A stretch of 62,000 bases of DNA, from the NCBI GenBank assembly GCA_905221605.1, contig CAJNDS010000441.1:1-62000 (forward strand). The letters are read 5' to 3'. This DNA is from Symbiodinium natans. Taxonomy: Eukaryota; Sar; Dinophyceae; Suessiales; Symbiodiniaceae. The translations under genes and the position numbers were made by a program. This document shows positions 20,880 to 32,119 of the stretch, piece by piece; the first letter of the stretch is position 1, and every line of letters starts with the position of its first letter. Below the pieces are notes generated by a model. It was given only the letters and a program-made list of their open reading frames with translations. It did no database searches and had not been told where the DNA came from.

Positions 20880-21525
20880 CTTTTCGTGGGCTCGTGCGTC
20901 GACCCACCGGCGCAGCCAGTCAATCGGTCGGTCCGCACACCTGTCGGTCAGCCAGCCCCACCGACCTGGTCAGTCGGTCGGTCAGTTAGGGCGGCCGCGG
21001 GCGCAGCTCCCCCCATCACAATGTTCGCATGATAGGGTCAAGAGTCTATGTTTTGAAGCAAGCTTGCATGGCGTAACATCAAACAAGGGGTTGCGGGGAG
21101 GGGGGGGGAGGGTGCGCAAACCCCCCCTATTTGCAAGCACAATGCCCGCATCAGGGGGCTTGGACAGGCTTCATGTCTGTTTTGAAGCAAGCTTGCATCC
21201 GCGGGGGTTGGGGGGGTCGCAACCCCCGCTCCCCCCCTTCCCCCCCTTGCAAATACCGTGCTCGCATGATGGATCTGGACGGGATTCATATTTTTTGAAG
21301 CAGCAGCGGTCAAAACATTGCGTGGGGTTGGGAGGGAGGGCAGCCCTGCATTTGCAAACACGGTGCTCGCTTGCTGGGGTTTGGATGGGCTTCATTTGTT
21401 GTGAAGCAAGCTCAAATTAGCGAGGGCTCGACTCACCGAGAGGGTCGGTGGGGCTGTGGACAGGCCAACCGAGACCGACCGGGTCCGCAGCCTGTGGACA
21501 GATGGACCGACAGGGGGCTTTTTTG
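20880..21525. repeat. tandem minisatellite, about 125-bp units, flanked by GGTCGGTC-rich inverted segments
   Basis: Units running from a TTGCAAACAC block and GTGCTCGCATGATGG through TGGACGGGCTTCAT and TTTTGAAGCAAGCTTGCAT to a G/C-run recur near 21035, 21140, 21250 and 21350. GGTCGGTC-type repeats lie on both sides (20915-20990 and, inverted, 21430-21515). A related single unit is at 34240-34400. Confidence 0.75.
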
Positions 21526-21529
21526 AAGT

Positions 21530-22840
21530 CGTGCGAGCTTGCTTCACAACATATGAAGCCTGTCCACACCCCAAAATGCGAGGACTGTTTCCCCGCTTTT
21601 TGGAAGCCGTGCGCGCTTTCCATCGCAAATTTAATGCAGCCACGTGCATGGATGGGAGCCAACCATGCCAACCTTCCATTTCTCACGTATATCCCATGGC
21701 CTTTAGCCCGCAGCCCAAATCAGAAACGATATGCCTTGTAAAACAATCTCCCTTACTACAAGACACCCGAAAGCCAAAAAACACCCCCCCAAAAAAAACA
21801 ACGTAGCTGTGACAAGAATGACTGTCAACGTCGAAGACCTTAGGCCTCAACTTCCTCAGCCCACCTCAATCCACGCGACCCACCGCTCCAAATCCAATCC
21901 AAATTCTGGAGGAACACCCCCCCTCCTCCTTATCTCAAAGCCCTAAGCCCTTGTCCACGACAGCTACTGGCACAGACTCGCACCCAATCCCAAACTGTGC
22001 TATGTATGGTTTCATGTTTTTGCCACACTCCACTTCAATGCTTCATGTCGTTTGGCTCCTTAGGTTCTTTAATGATCGAAAGGCTAAGGCTTAGCTAAGG
22101 CTTTCGGGGGTTAGCTTTGGGAGGGTAACTTTCTTCAGGTGGTTGGGCTGGTAAGGCACCTTCTGCGGTGGAGTGAAGTGATTGCCATTTAAGATTCGAA
22201 CCTATTGCTCTAAGATTGGGTCCCCCCCCCAGACTTCCAAGTCCATGCAGCACTTCCCCATGCATGTCTGACAGAGTCTCGGAGGCGCCCCCGTAACTGT
22301 GGCGGGGAGGAGTGTTGGGCTGTTCTGGTAAAAGTCCCTGTGGTGTGAATTGCACTTGGATTTGGGAGGCCTGAAAGACAATATATAGGGCGAACGTGGG
22401 CTGCGCGACCTCCTCCCGCACGATTCGGATTGATCAATTTCATAGTTCCACCGCGAGGTCTCTGCCCCCCGCATAGTTATGCCCTCTACACATCATTGAG
22501 CAAAACAACTAACCTGAACGCCTGGCAGCTATAAACGCACAATGATGCTGTAAGTTCAGGACGTCATACAATAACAGTGTACACGAGATCTCCACAAACC
22601 GGATCACAGGCTTGCCGTAAGTCGAAAGTTTTTAAGCTGTCTTCCTAAACAACCGATTCTGGTGGACAGGGGTCGCGGCCTCTCATAGTCTGGGTCATTT
22701 GCTGGAGAGAACCTCTCCTGCCAGGGCGCTCAGGCTGCGATGAAACCTTCAAGTATATAGTGCCCTTTCTTCAGAAAGCCGACAGCGACAGCAAAGCGCA
22801 TCGATGCTCATGATGGCTAAGAGTCACACCTATCCACTAG
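21530..22840. other. no recognised gene
   Basis: Only short overlapping frames. 22200-22235 contains a C-run. Nothing protein-like was seen. Confidence 0.4.
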
Positions 22841-22989
22841 CAGTCACTCCAACCGAATATGAGCTCTGACGGCCTCCTCTCGAGGCGAGGGCGACCTTTG
22901 AAGTCGTTCGAAACATGAAGTTCTGAAAACCTCTGGGGTCGTGTCCTTGAGGCTTGAGGAGATTGGAAGGCTCCTGGGACGCTTCCTGC

Positions 22990-23344
22990 GATGTGTTGGG
23001 CGGAGGCTCAGATAGCCCTCACTTTTTGTCTCCACCTGAACTTGTGCAATCGCCAAACACATAGCCCTCAGCCAACAGCAGCTACCTGCTACTTCCAGCC
23101 GGATGAAATCGGATCCTTCAGCCGATGTGTTTTTGATCCCGGCTATGGAAGGCTCAAGATGCCCAGAGAAAACTTTGTAGGCACCAGCCAAGTCCCAAAT
23201 AGCCAGTTGGCAAAGATTGTTCAAGGGTCCAGTTGATGCCAAATGTGAACTGCAGTCGCTGGAACAGGAGCCAAAAAGCAAGCATGCGCTGGTGCCGCAG
23301 ATGACTTCAGCAATCAGTCCGAAAATCTGCATCATGATGTTCAC
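22990..23344 (-). CDS. possible exon of a membrane or secreted protein
   Basis: The minus-strand frame begins MMQIFGLIAEVICGTSACLL and continues LCQLAIWDLAGAYKVFSGHL, with a possible donor at an AG|GTGGAG after LAIAQVQ. It is Cys- and Leu-rich with one hydrophobic stretch. The frame stays open to 22844 but becomes Arg/Pro/Ser-rich there, probably intronic. No family was recognised. Confidence 0.3.
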
Positions 23345-23446
23345 CGATGTTCATGAATTTTCAGAAGTGTGATAGACGATCAAGCTCACTGTGCTTCCAC
23401 CAGGCATTAGCACATATTTTTGATGTCAATATAATGTGTATCATGC

Positions 23447-23860
23447 ATGGCCTTGCTTGGCAACTACACAGATTATGTTCTGCATTGCTTGTTGTTTACG
23501 AAAGGGGCTAGTTTTTTCTTGAAATCGGGTGCTCTATTTGGAGGTCGGATGTTTGTAGTTTGCTCTGAGCATGTGCTCGACGTTTCGTTCAGAATGCTTT
23601 GCTCGGTTTCCTCAGTTCTTGAAGTCGAAAATGTGCTTCGAAACACATTAGCTCCGCCGAAAGAATTTAATTTAACTGTAGAGAAAGGCATGCGCAATAC
23701 AAGGCGAAACATGGACTTGAGTGGCCTCACACAGCATGAGTTGGAAGCTCCTTCAGATGCATCAGAAGGGCCTTCCCATGAATTCGGCCGCCCTGCCATC
23801 CACGTGGGTGGTGTACTGGGATGGATCCATGCGGCGAGCCTTCAAGGCAGTGGGCTTTGA
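23447..23860 (+). CDS. ORF of uncertain status
   Basis: A 137-codon plus-strand frame, opposed by a 108-codon minus-strand frame (23473-23799). The plus product has hydrophobic starts and FNLTVEKGMRNTRRNMDLSG. No motif. It is listed because of its length only. Confidence 0.15.
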   Translation: MALLGNYTDYVLHCLLFTKGASFFLKSGALFGGRMFVVCSEHVLDVSFRMLCSVSSVLEVENVLRNTLAPPKEFNLTVEKGMRNTRRNMDLSGLTQHELEAPSDASEGPSHEFGRPAIHVGGVLGWIHAASLQGSGL

Positions 23861-24023
23861 CATGGGGAACACGCCAGTGAACGATGTCCAATGCAGATGT
23901 ATGGAAGTAGCAGGCCGTTCAGTCACTTAGTCTAATTCATCTGATGGAAAAACCAACCTTGAAGAAACTTGGTCTGGTCAAATTCGATGGTGATCAAACA
24001 TTGCTGATCGAAGCTGCTTCAAC

Positions 24024-24402
24024 TTAAAAAGTCCGACCAAAGCAACTTACTGTACTGGCCACGGCCGCAAAACTCTGCTTGGTCTGAGCTGCCAGAAACG
24101 ACGGGTGATGGTGATCTGTGATGATGGCTGATTCGGCTGCCGACAACAAAAGATCAAACAAAGCTGCCCAGCGGGCCGCAAAGACGAAGGAGCCCATGGA
24201 GCGGCGCAAAATTTCAAAAAGCGGAACAAATGTGTCCGTGGGAGAACGCATCGGCTTCTGACAGGAAATCTCTCTGCCAAGAGTTGCTAGGTAACAACTG
24301 ACATCCTTCGTCAAGTTGTTTCTTAACCTCCCTCTGAATGCACATGACAGACAGACCAATGAAGACGCCAGCTGGAAAGTGCATCCCGATTAGGGAGCAC
24401 AT
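24024..24402 (-). CDS. possible exons, unknown function
   Basis: Two overlapping minus-strand frames look protein-like. One encodes GMHFPAGVFIGLSVMCIQRE followed by VKKQLDEGCQ (about 24300-24390). The other encodes PTDTFVPLFEILRRSMGSFV followed by FAARWAALFDLLLSAAES (about 24125-24250). An intron between them would be needed. The second is rich in Phe, Leu and Ala, like a helical or membrane region. Confidence 0.3.
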
Positions 24403-24409
24403 AGAGCGC

Positions 24410-25070
24410 CTTTGCAGACTGGTCTCGGTGCAAACGACCCCACAACCTCACTCACCGTAACAGCTCTTTTGGCACTAAGCCTGCAGATCCCCAGCCTGAC
24501 GACTGCGCTGGGTGTACTTCGCGGAATACCTACAGGCGTTGACTCGGTGTGATCTCATTTCCCGATGCATGTTTGCGAGCCTCTCGGACCGGCATGCAAT
24601 CTCAGCTGGGTACTGATACCGAAACCTGGTGCCGGGGTTCGCTGTGCCCATGGAAGACCTTCAACAAGTTCTGGCAAGGACAGCTGCTCAAGACTCAGTT
24701 TTTGTAAAGAAGTCAGCCTGACCTATGCAGTTCGCGTGGCATCGTCATTTGAGGCTCATCTGCACAGTATGGCCCATGCCCTAAGGAACAACAGTTCCGT
24801 AGGTATTGCAGCGAAAGCAAAGGGGCACCAAGTCATCTCCAATGAGTGCAACTGTCAGCGTCGCCTTCCCTTCCCTTCGCAGGTCCTAAACAGTGAGCTT
24901 TTGGCAGTTGCCGCCTAGTGTGGTTCGGCGTGGAGGAGCGAAAAGCAGCTGTGAAGGGCATCTCTCCTGCCATTTGGGGGCTTTCATGTTGAGATTGTTT
25001 CGGCTTAGAGAAAGGGTTCTCCCGACTCGCCCAGGCTCACTTTCGAGCTGTTCAGACTCTAGACAGCCCG
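24410..25070. other. no recognised gene
   Basis: A 117-codon plus frame (24565-24918) has no motif. No splice-supported exon was seen. Confidence 0.35.
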
Positions 25071-25072
25071 GG

Positions 25073-25222
25073 CAGCACCAGCAGCAGCACCAGCAGCAGC
25101 ACCAGCAGCAGCACCAGCAGCAGCACCAGCAGCAGCACCAGCAGCAGCACCAGCAGCAGCACCAGCAGCAGCACCAGCAGCAGCACCAGCAGCAGCACCA
25201 GCAGCAGCACCAGCACCAGCAC

Positions 25223-25295
<73 letters not shown>

Positions 25296-25297
25296 TC
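25073..25297. repeat. (CAGCAGCAC)n/(CAG)n microsatellite
   Basis: About fifteen CAGCAGCAC units followed by about 23 CAG triplets. It gives a Gln/His frame on plus and Leu/Cys frames on minus. The flanking plus-strand frame (24893-25585) has no recognisable domain, so I read this as a repeat rather than a polyglutamine protein. Confidence 0.9.
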
Positions 25298-25371
25298 CAA
25301 AGCAAAAGGTGCAACAGCGATGAATTCAAGGTTTCGCTATACGAAATCGCCAGTGAGCACAACTGTCTCGA

Positions 25372-25560
25372 TCAAATATCAAAAGGCCAAAGCGGCACGA
25401 CAATATTTTTGGCTTCATTGATCACACTGGTCCCCCCATCTACGGTTTTTCTGGGAAGCGTTCGTGCGACTTCAAGCAGCATACGTAGTAAAACCTCGTC
25501 TGTCCACCGTTTTCTAAGGTATGCTCGCACCACCATTCGCTGTAGCTGCTCTGTATGGCA
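25372..25560 (-). CDS. terminal exon, unknown helical protein
   Basis: The minus-strand frame encodes LQRMVVRAYLRKRWTDEVLL, then RMLLEVARTLPRK and INEAKNIVVPLWPFDI, ending in a TGA stop at 25372-25374. Its first half is an amphipathic Arg/Leu-rich helix. A CAGAGCAG acceptor lies just upstream. The composition is much more protein-like than the opposite strand. I do not recognise the family. Confidence 0.4.
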   Translation of the reverse strand, partial: CHTEQLQRMVVRAYLRKRWTDEVLLRMLLEVARTLPRKTVDGGTSVINEAKNIVVPLWPFDI

Positions 25561-25659
25561 ATTCCTGATTTTGGGTTGGGGGTAAGGGGGAGGTGGTTTG
25601 ATCAAGTCCTCTGCCACTCACACGGGTCAGAACTACGTGTTGTGCAAGTCACACAGACC

Positions 25660-26020
25660 CTAGCTCGAACGATTTTTTTCATGTCGGCTTGGTTGTGCGT
25701 TGCACTTGCCGCATTGCTCCTCTGCAAACGGGTCTTTTATATTGATGGTCTGAATCTCAGAAGTGTCCCGGTTCAAAGGTGCATGCAGCCTCGAACTGTT
25801 TTTAAACCAGTGCTGGGGCACGGTCGCGAACTTGAAGCCCAAAACCCCTATGAAAAAACACATAACTCAGCAATGACAGGGCTGCCGACAAGCGCTCCGT
25901 CGCTGCAAACGGCGCAAAAAAAGGATGAGTTCCATGTTTTGTCCGGACCATGTCTGATGATTCAGGGCCAACGACTTGCACTTGGGTTTCGAGGCTTCGT
26001 AACTTTAGAAACACCCTTCT
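25660..26020 (-). CDS. possible upstream exons of the same gene
   Basis: Two protein-like pieces lie upstream: RDTSEIQTINIKDPFAEEQ followed by CGKCN (about 25690-25770), and LETQVQVVGPESSDMVRTKH (about 25940-26010). They are in different frames and would need an intron. Strand and order fit the terminal exon at 25.4 kb. No domain recognised. Confidence 0.25.
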
Positions 26021-26096
26021 ACGGCTAATCGCATGTTCAGCTGTTTCAGCTTTTATGTCACACCATTGGGCTAGAGTCTGAGAGCGCATTTCCTTG

Positions 26097-26118
26097 CCCC
26101 CCCCCCCCCCCCCCCCCC
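26097..26118. repeat. poly-C run
   Basis: About 22 consecutive C residues (poly-G on minus). Confidence 0.95.
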
Positions 26119-27235
26119 TTTCCGGACCTTCCGCTTGTGGAGGTGCACGTTTCACATCTGGGCAAGGCCTGGAGCAGCAAAACACGAAGCATTCATGCAG
26201 CTTTGCTGGTTCTCTTGTGGTTCGCGCGCTTCAGGTCTCCCAGACGGGAGCTGGAAAGTACCAACATGCACAGGCTGCACAGGAACGGCTCACCGGTTTC
26301 CCGGGTCACTGGCTGGGCAAGGTCGTATTCGAAGCGCTGCTTGGGTGAGTTCAAGACCTGCCAGGAGAAGTGAACGATGTTGTAGCCCTAAACCCCTTTG
26401 TCCCTTCCAGTCCTACAGCACCTTACTAAAACTATTTGAACGGAAGCAAAAGACTGCCGCTGTCACACTCATGGGGGAGTCGAAACACAGTTGTCCTTTA
26501 CACTTCGGCATGAGGGCAACCAGCCACAGAAAACATACTCGAGTCAACCTCTTGGTTCTGGGTTTAGGGTTTGGGGGGTAAGGGTTAGGGCCTGCATAAG
26601 CCAAAATGTAGTACACTTCCTCGTGAAACTACACGCTAACAGGTTTGCTCTTGATCTATGCAGGGTTTGGATGTGACCGTTGGCAGTGATCTCCACCTAG
26701 GAGTAAAACACATCAGGGAAAGTGCTCAATTTTTTTGGGGGGGGGGGGGCTTCAACGCTTACCAACCTGAATGCTCCAAGATCAAGTTTCGGATTCAATG
26801 GAACCCACCCCCTCAAACCCAGATATCCCCCAGAAAGCTGTGGATAACTGGGGCGGAAGGGTACGGATTGTTTACAACTTTTCCGATTAATGTTGACTTC
26901 ACATTAATGATTCCCGCTGCAATTGTAAAATCCAGCTGCCGGAACACAATAATGTAACCCCCCACAATTATAAAATCCAGCCCGGAATATTTTTTTACGG
27001 GCGTGGTGCTACTACCTAATACTAAAACTAATAGTACGTCCTACCAGGATTTAGGCGAATATAATTGAGGAGGCCCTGGCCGGAGAGATTGATCAATCAA
27101 GGGGGGGGGGGTTTATTAATGCGAAGTCAACATTACCTTTTGCCATTTGATGTTTTCTTTGTTTTTGTTCATATTTCTCGGTGCCCCTTCGCGCTCCATT
27201 TTTATGGCTTTGTCTGACCCATGCCCATTCATGAA
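26119..27235. other. no recognised gene; telomere-like patch and poly-G modules
   Basis: 26555-26605 carries GGGTTTAGGGTTTGGGG, a telomere-like patch. G-runs lie at 26737-26749 and 27101-27111. GTGGATAACTGGGGCGG at 26838 matches the end motif of the module at 11.6-13.6 kb. The AT-richer stretch 26880-27070 repeats ATTAATG and ATTGTAAAATCCAGC(C/T). Confidence 0.5.
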
Positions 27236-27250
27236 GCTCCGCTTTATCGA

Positions 27251-27537
27251 CTACGGCTCCATGGCCTGGTAAGCGACATTGAGCTTCACCATCTGGGCTT
27301 CCCGCCTGAGCTGTACATGTCGGCAAGGCTGAGGGCACACACACACACACACAGTGATTGCTGAGTGGCATGGTGATCTCCAACAGCTGGCAGACGACAT
27401 GCGATTGGAGCCATTCTGCTGCCAACTATGCCGGCCGAGCGCTTGCTCCTGGCCCTCATGAGAGCGTTCCCCTATATTTCAGATGGAAGCCTTCTCGTGA
27501 CCTCACGCTCGTCCAGCACGAAGGCGACGCTCATGGT
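27251..27537 (-). CDS. two short exons at the end of an unknown gene
   Basis: An exon around 27507-27537 encodes TMSVAFVLDER and runs into a C|GTGAGG donor. A terminal exon at 27251-27305 follows a CAGCTCAG acceptor and encodes RREAQMVKLNVAYQAMEP with a TAG stop. A (GT/CA)n run (27338-27354) lies in the intron between them. The joined phase fits if the codon is completed by G. The pieces are short and the family is unknown. Confidence 0.35.
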
Positions 27538-27985
27538 CTGCGACTCTTACTTCATAATGCTTCAGATTTTCATGAGTTCCGAAGCATTCGATAAAAAGTG
27601 GGCGTCTTCGATCCCGTACGCATCTGATATCCTGGTCCTTGACTTCGAGCCGAAGTGCCCAGATTTCTTATATTCAGGTATATTCAGGTGGTATGAAGTG
27701 AAGGAGAAGGCAGAGTACATGGTGGGTTGGACGGACGGTTGGCAGTGCACGTTCGGCGGAGGACACTCTCTTGAGCTGAACACCGGCATCGAGCCGGTGA
27801 CAAGCCGTTATCCAAACACAGAAACATGCCGTTCAGGCTACCAGGCACCAAATCTCGGAGGACCTCCTGCCGGCGGCTGGAGACAAACCACTTGGAGAGA
27901 CTCTGCTACCTCCTTCACGACTGAGCTCCCGTCTCTCTCCGAGTGGCCTCGTCCAAGTGAACGGCTTTGTCTGGATGATACCTGA
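27428..27985 (+). CDS. ORF of uncertain status (185 codons)
   Basis: One of the longest non-repeat frames in the window. The predicted product contains FRWYEVKEKAEYMVGWTDG and a Pro/Arg/Ser-rich tail. It overlaps the minus-strand exon candidate at 27507-27537 and a 75-codon minus frame. No domain or splice evidence, so I keep it as a low-confidence candidate. Confidence 0.2.
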   Translation: MPAERLLLALMRAFPYISDGSLLVTSRSSSTKATLMVCDSYFIMLQIFMSSEAFDKKWASSIPYASDILVLDFEPKCPDFLYSGIFRWYEVKEKAEYMVGWTDGWQCTFGGGHSLELNTGIEPVTSRYPNTETCRSGYQAPNLGGPPAGGWRQTTWRDSATSFTTELPSLSEWPRPSERLCLDDT

Positions 27986-27989
27986 CACA

Positions 27990-29330
27990 CGTACGGCAGA
28001 ATGCAACCTATTCCTGTGGTATCCCAATAGAGCTTCTGGTGCATGGTGGTGCATGCAATCAATGCCATCCACCCCCACTCGGAACACGGCCCTTGCATTC
28101 GGACCTAGCTCCGCCATGCCTACGTACCCACAACTTTCGGCGCAAGGGCTACGTGAAATCCACAAACACTGCAAGGAAACACGTCATATTGCGACAGAGC
28201 ACCGCTTGCAAAGGCTCCGATATGCCTTCTTGACCTTGCAACAAACAGATCTGGCATTGCTGCTGTATGGATACAAAAGCAACAGTGTTTACGCATTAAC
28301 GACCCAACCCTCTGTACGATTTGATGGAAAACTGAGACTTTGAATTGCGTTGGTTCGGCTCCTCTCTACCAATCTTCTACCATTCGCTGTGGCGGATGAA
28401 GCATGTAAGTCAACAAATCAGGGAAGTACAGTAGATTCGTGTGTTGAGTGTCGCGTGCTTGCTTCTCTTTGTTACTGTTGCCCAAAGATGGCACAACAAA
28501 AACGCAAAACTTAGCCAACCATCTTGTCCATGGCGTTTCGGGTTCGATGATTCCATGCCGTACTAATCGCAGTCGCACCCTCGATAGCAGAAAACTGGCC
28601 GGCCGTGGGTCATGCCTTTCTTTAAACTTCACCTCTACTCCTTTACAGAAGAGATGTGGCCATGGCAGCAGGTGAAGGGGCTGCCAGCCTCAGTTTGACT
28701 CGCCTTAGCTTGGAGGCCCAGGATGGAGTAGTGGTCTTGCTCCTTGGCACCAGGTTGCGATTGAGTGACGCATAGTGGCGCATGCCGCTGGGATCGCAGA
28801 AGCCTCTTTTGCCCTTTTCGCGATCGTGCAGCTAAGCACGTCGGCACATGCGGCGTTCTCTGGCCAAGAGCAGCGATGGACTATGTACAGCCTTTCTATG
28901 CTGCGGCCTGCTTGAATCATCAGCCTTCAGCACTGTCCGGCGACCAATTTGGCTCAATCATCCGAGGGGTCTCCGTGGTCAGCAGGGTCGCCAATCACCT
29001 CCTGAACTCTGCAGTAGCAGCACGACACGGCACTTACACAAGCTTACACAGGCAGCAACACCCCCCGGAGTAGTAATTTCTTGATCCAAGATGTGGGCTG
29101 ACCAATTCATCAGTGCGTTTGCACCTGTGATGCCCTGCCCTGGTCATCGATTTCTATCCTTGGTTTCGAGATGCACTGCTATGTCATTTAAGCAACACTT
29201 CTGCTAGACCCCCGACATCCAGCCCTCGTTTGGACTTGGAAGCAAGCCGCTTGAGGTTGAGACTGGTCTCCGACTCTCGAAGTTACGACCGAAGCACAAT
29301 TACACCACCGAAGACCCCAAACAGTCAGAG
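27990..29330. other. no recognised gene
   Basis: Frames of 60-128 codons on both strands, none with protein-like motifs. Confidence 0.4.
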
Positions 29331-29334
29331 GCGC

Positions 29335-29500
29335 GTCAAAGAAACAGTGGAGACAACGGGAGACAAAGAGAGACGAAGGGAGACAAGGAGGAGCACAGCA
29401 ACCCGGCAAGGCCACCCACATAAAGGGAGACAAAGGGAGATAAAGGGAGACAAAGGGCGACAAAGGGAGACAAAGGGAAACAAAGGGAGACAAGGAGCCC
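29335..29500. repeat. 10-bp repeat (GGGAGACAAA)n
   Basis: Tandem GGGAGACAAA units with GGGAGATAAA and GGGCGACAAA variants, related to the GAGAGACAAA repeat at 37.25 kb. Confidence 0.9.
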
Positions 29501-29870
29501 AGGAACCCAGCAACAGTCCTCAGAACGTCGGCAATCCTTTAATGAATTTAGAACCCCAACAACTGTTTGGGGGAAAAACCAAACTCGCAAGACAAATGCC
29601 AAAGGAGTCCCGAACAGCCGAGAGTCAAAGCTTCAGGACCTCCTTTCTGAATCAAGTACCTGAGTCTGTGGTTCTGTGCCAATGCTGGGCTTCATGCTAT
29701 TTGGATTCGGATACTCTAGCTTTAGTTTAAGTGCTGAGTTTAAGGCAGGTTGACGTAGCTTTATGTTGTGCGCTGGGACCCTTGCTAGGAAGAGGCAGTC
29801 CTCATATGTCTTCATGGCAGTCATGGTTCCCTAAGCAGCCAGTGCATAGGCGGAGATCCCTTATCCGCCG
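29501..29870. other. no recognised gene
   Basis: Mixed DNA following the 10-bp repeat, with no motif. Confidence 0.4.
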
Positions 29871-30053
29871 ACCCCAGCGGTAGCAGGGCGGCGTCAGTGA
29901 AGACCCCCCACCGCCCTCACCGCCCTCACCCGCTCTCACAGCATGCTGCTCATGACACCTTGAATTGGAGTGTTTTTGCATTGTTTGGCTTCAGTGCATG
30001 CCCAAACCCCGCCACCCATCGCCCTCACCCATGACGCCTTGAATTGGACCTTT

Positions 30054-30535
30054 GACCCCCCCCCACCCCATCCATTCAGGTGGTCCACCACCCCCACCCC
30101 CCCCCCCCCCCCCCCCCCCACACCCCCCACCACACCCCCCCCACCCCACCCCCCCCACCCACCCCCCCACCCCCCCCCCACCCCCCCCACCCCACCCCCC
30201 CCACCCCACCCCCCCACACCCCCCCCCACCCCCCCCACCCCCCCCCCACCCCCCCCCCCCACCCCACCCCCCCCACCACCCCCCCCCCCCCATGCCTCGG
30301 CGGCCTCGCCCCGACCCCCTCTACCTCACCGCCCTCCGCCCTCATCACTCCCCCTCCCTATGCCCCCCTGCCTGACCCAACCCTCAACCCTCACCCCCCC
30401 ACCCCCCCACACCCCCCCCCACCCCCCCCAACCCCCCCACCCCCCCCCCCCCCCCCACCCCCCCCCCTTTCCCCCCCACCCCCCCCGCCCCCGCCCCCCC
30501 CGCCTGCCCGCGCTCCACCCTGCCTTCCGCCCCAA
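30054..30535. repeat. very long C-rich tract (CCCCCCA/CCCCAC units)
   Basis: Nearly 500 bp of C with interspersed A, broken by a short mixed segment at about 30290-30385. The minus strand is a G-rich tract with many possible G-quadruplexes. Poly-Pro, poly-Gly and poly-His frames (up to 274 codons) are artefacts of the tract. Confidence 0.95.
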
Positions 30536-30780
30536 TGCGACTGTCTTGGGTCTGGGGTCGGCGGCACTGGCGGTAGCCATTAAATCGGGCAGCGCGAGGT
30601 CCCCAAAGGACCGAGCAAATGCGGACCTTTTAGCCCGGGTCGTCCCGGCAATAGCCTTGCTGGCCTCTGGCCTTCTGCGAAGCAGAATTAGGCCGGACGC
30701 CAGTGCCGCTGACCCCCGCGTGCCGCCGGCGAATGGTTTTTTTTTCGTGGTTTTTTGCGTCGCCACGGAGACCCCCAGAG
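30536..30780. other. no recognised gene
   Basis: GC-rich spacer; frames continue from the repeat on either side. Confidence 0.4.
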
Positions 30781-31115
30781 GGCGCGCATCATGAGCATCA
30801 GCGGGTCCAGCCCGGGACCCCCAGGCGCGCATCAGGAGCATCAGCGGCTCCCGGGGCGGGACCGCGGGGGGGCATCAGGAGCATGATGCCCCCCAAAGGG
30901 CGGGCATAAGCGACGTGTCTCAGCCCGGGGCTAGGAAAAAGGGAGTTTAGGGGCCTTATAAAGTGCTTAGAAACGTTAAGGGAGTCTCGGAGCCTCAAAC
31001 GCTTAGAGATTTGAAGGGGGTTTAGAGGCCTGAAAATGCTTAGAAACTTAACGCTTAGAGATTTTAAGGGAGTTTAGGGGCCTCAACATGCTTAGAAACT
31101 GCTCGCCCCGGGCTT
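30780..31115. repeat. short tandem repeats (GCGCATCAGGAGCATCAGCG; CTTAGAAACTTAA type)
   Basis: 30780-30900 holds four drifted units of GGGACCC-CAGGCGCGCATCA-GGAGCATCAGCG. 30945-31105 holds three units of GGGAGTTTAGGGGCCT and ATGCTTAGAAACTTAA plus ACGCTTAGAGATT. Confidence 0.75.
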
Positions 31116-31199
31116 CTGCGTGCGCTGCCCGCCCATGGGCGCAGCCCCTTAAAATAAGCTAACAAGACTTGGTCGTACCTTGGCGCTATGGATCTCAGC

Positions 31200-31740
31200 C
31201 CTGCTCTTGGCACGCGGACGCAGGCAATGCTGCAAAGCTGCACATGGTAGTTGTCGGCATCTGCCTGGTTGCAGTTGGTTTCTACCTTTGGCACACAGTC
31301 ACACGCCCCATCAACGACCCCGAAGTCGAAGTACTTGCCGCAGGAGGCTTCGTTCAAGACATACCTCAAAATGTCAATGGGGAACATGTAGGAATGCGAG
31401 CATGCTAGGGGCTTTTTCTAGGAGACGGCCTAGGCTTAGGGTCATGCGATCAACTCTAAAATGTTGCTGAACGTGTTGCCGTGCTGCTCGAAGCACGCCT
31501 TGGTCTGGTAGTTGCCCACGTTCTTTTTGTAACCAGAGTTAGCATTTGCCTGCAGCTCCCATCAAGAACACAACGAAGGGCTCGGGGTACAAGGGGTATG
31601 CAGGAGCAATTAAGGCGCAACTTTTCGGGCAGGACTACAAAGCCGATAAGGCTTTCAAACTCAATTCCTTTTCCAGTCTGCGCTGCGCAATACTTGTTGC
31701 TGGCCACCAGGGTGAAGTAGAACGTCGTCGTCAGCGTGGT
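31200..31740 (-). CDS. exons of a possible secreted Cys-rich protein
   Basis: In minus-strand order: about 31620-31740 encodes LTTTFYFTLVASNKYCAAQT; about 31465-31535 encodes NSGYKKNVGNYQTKACFEQH followed by GNTFSNILE; about 31225-31350 encodes CGKYFDFGVVDGACDCVPK followed by VETNCNQADADNYHVQL. The last exon, with FDFGxxxGxCDCV followed by NC and NYHV, looks like the end of a disulfide-bonded PAN/apple-like or similar extracellular module common in dinoflagellates. The family assignment is from memory and unproven. A plus-strand frame (31169-31408) is also open, with a hydrophobic stretch, but has fewer conserved-looking residues. Confidence 0.4.
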
Positions 31741-32080
31741 GTCGGCTTCCTGGCCCTGCGCCGACAGCAGGCTTGCAGAGTCTGGCCTCAGAGTGTGCGG
31801 TTGGGGAGTTTGGATTTTCTTATACGAAGAAGCCTCCCTTAGCTTGAAAAGTGCGGCAAAGCCAAAATGCAACCTGTAAACCCTGATTCTTTCTATACCC
31901 TTGGTAACTGCCGCCGGTAGTCGCGTCCAACGCGTGTCCAAGGTGCACACAGCATATGTGGTCCAAGGCGCGCACAAGGTCCCGTTTAGTACGCACACCC
32001 GCGTGCACCCTGGACGTTTATCATTTTGAGGCATCTGCTTTCAGAGCATATAGGGCTTCTCACTCAACATCTCTTTTCAG
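31741..32080. other. no recognised gene
   Basis: The open frame 31456-32034 extends here without protein-like features. Confidence 0.35.
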
Positions 32081-32119
32081 GCTGAGCGAGAAGCGTGAAA
32101 CATGGAATGCGAGAAAGAA

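Noticed and set aside
22185-22215. Second B-box-like sequence on minus (GGTTCGAATC)
   Set aside because: The flanking bases do not form a T-stem and no cloverleaf can be drawn.
24893-25585. Gln/His-repeat protein on the plus strand
   Set aside because: The repeat is a plain CAGCAGCAC/CAG microsatellite and the flanks show no domain. The better exon candidate at 25372-25560 is on the opposite strand.
29970-30794. 274-codon plus-strand Pro/His-rich ORF
   Set aside because: It is created by the C-rich tract; all frames there are open on both strands and contain no domain.
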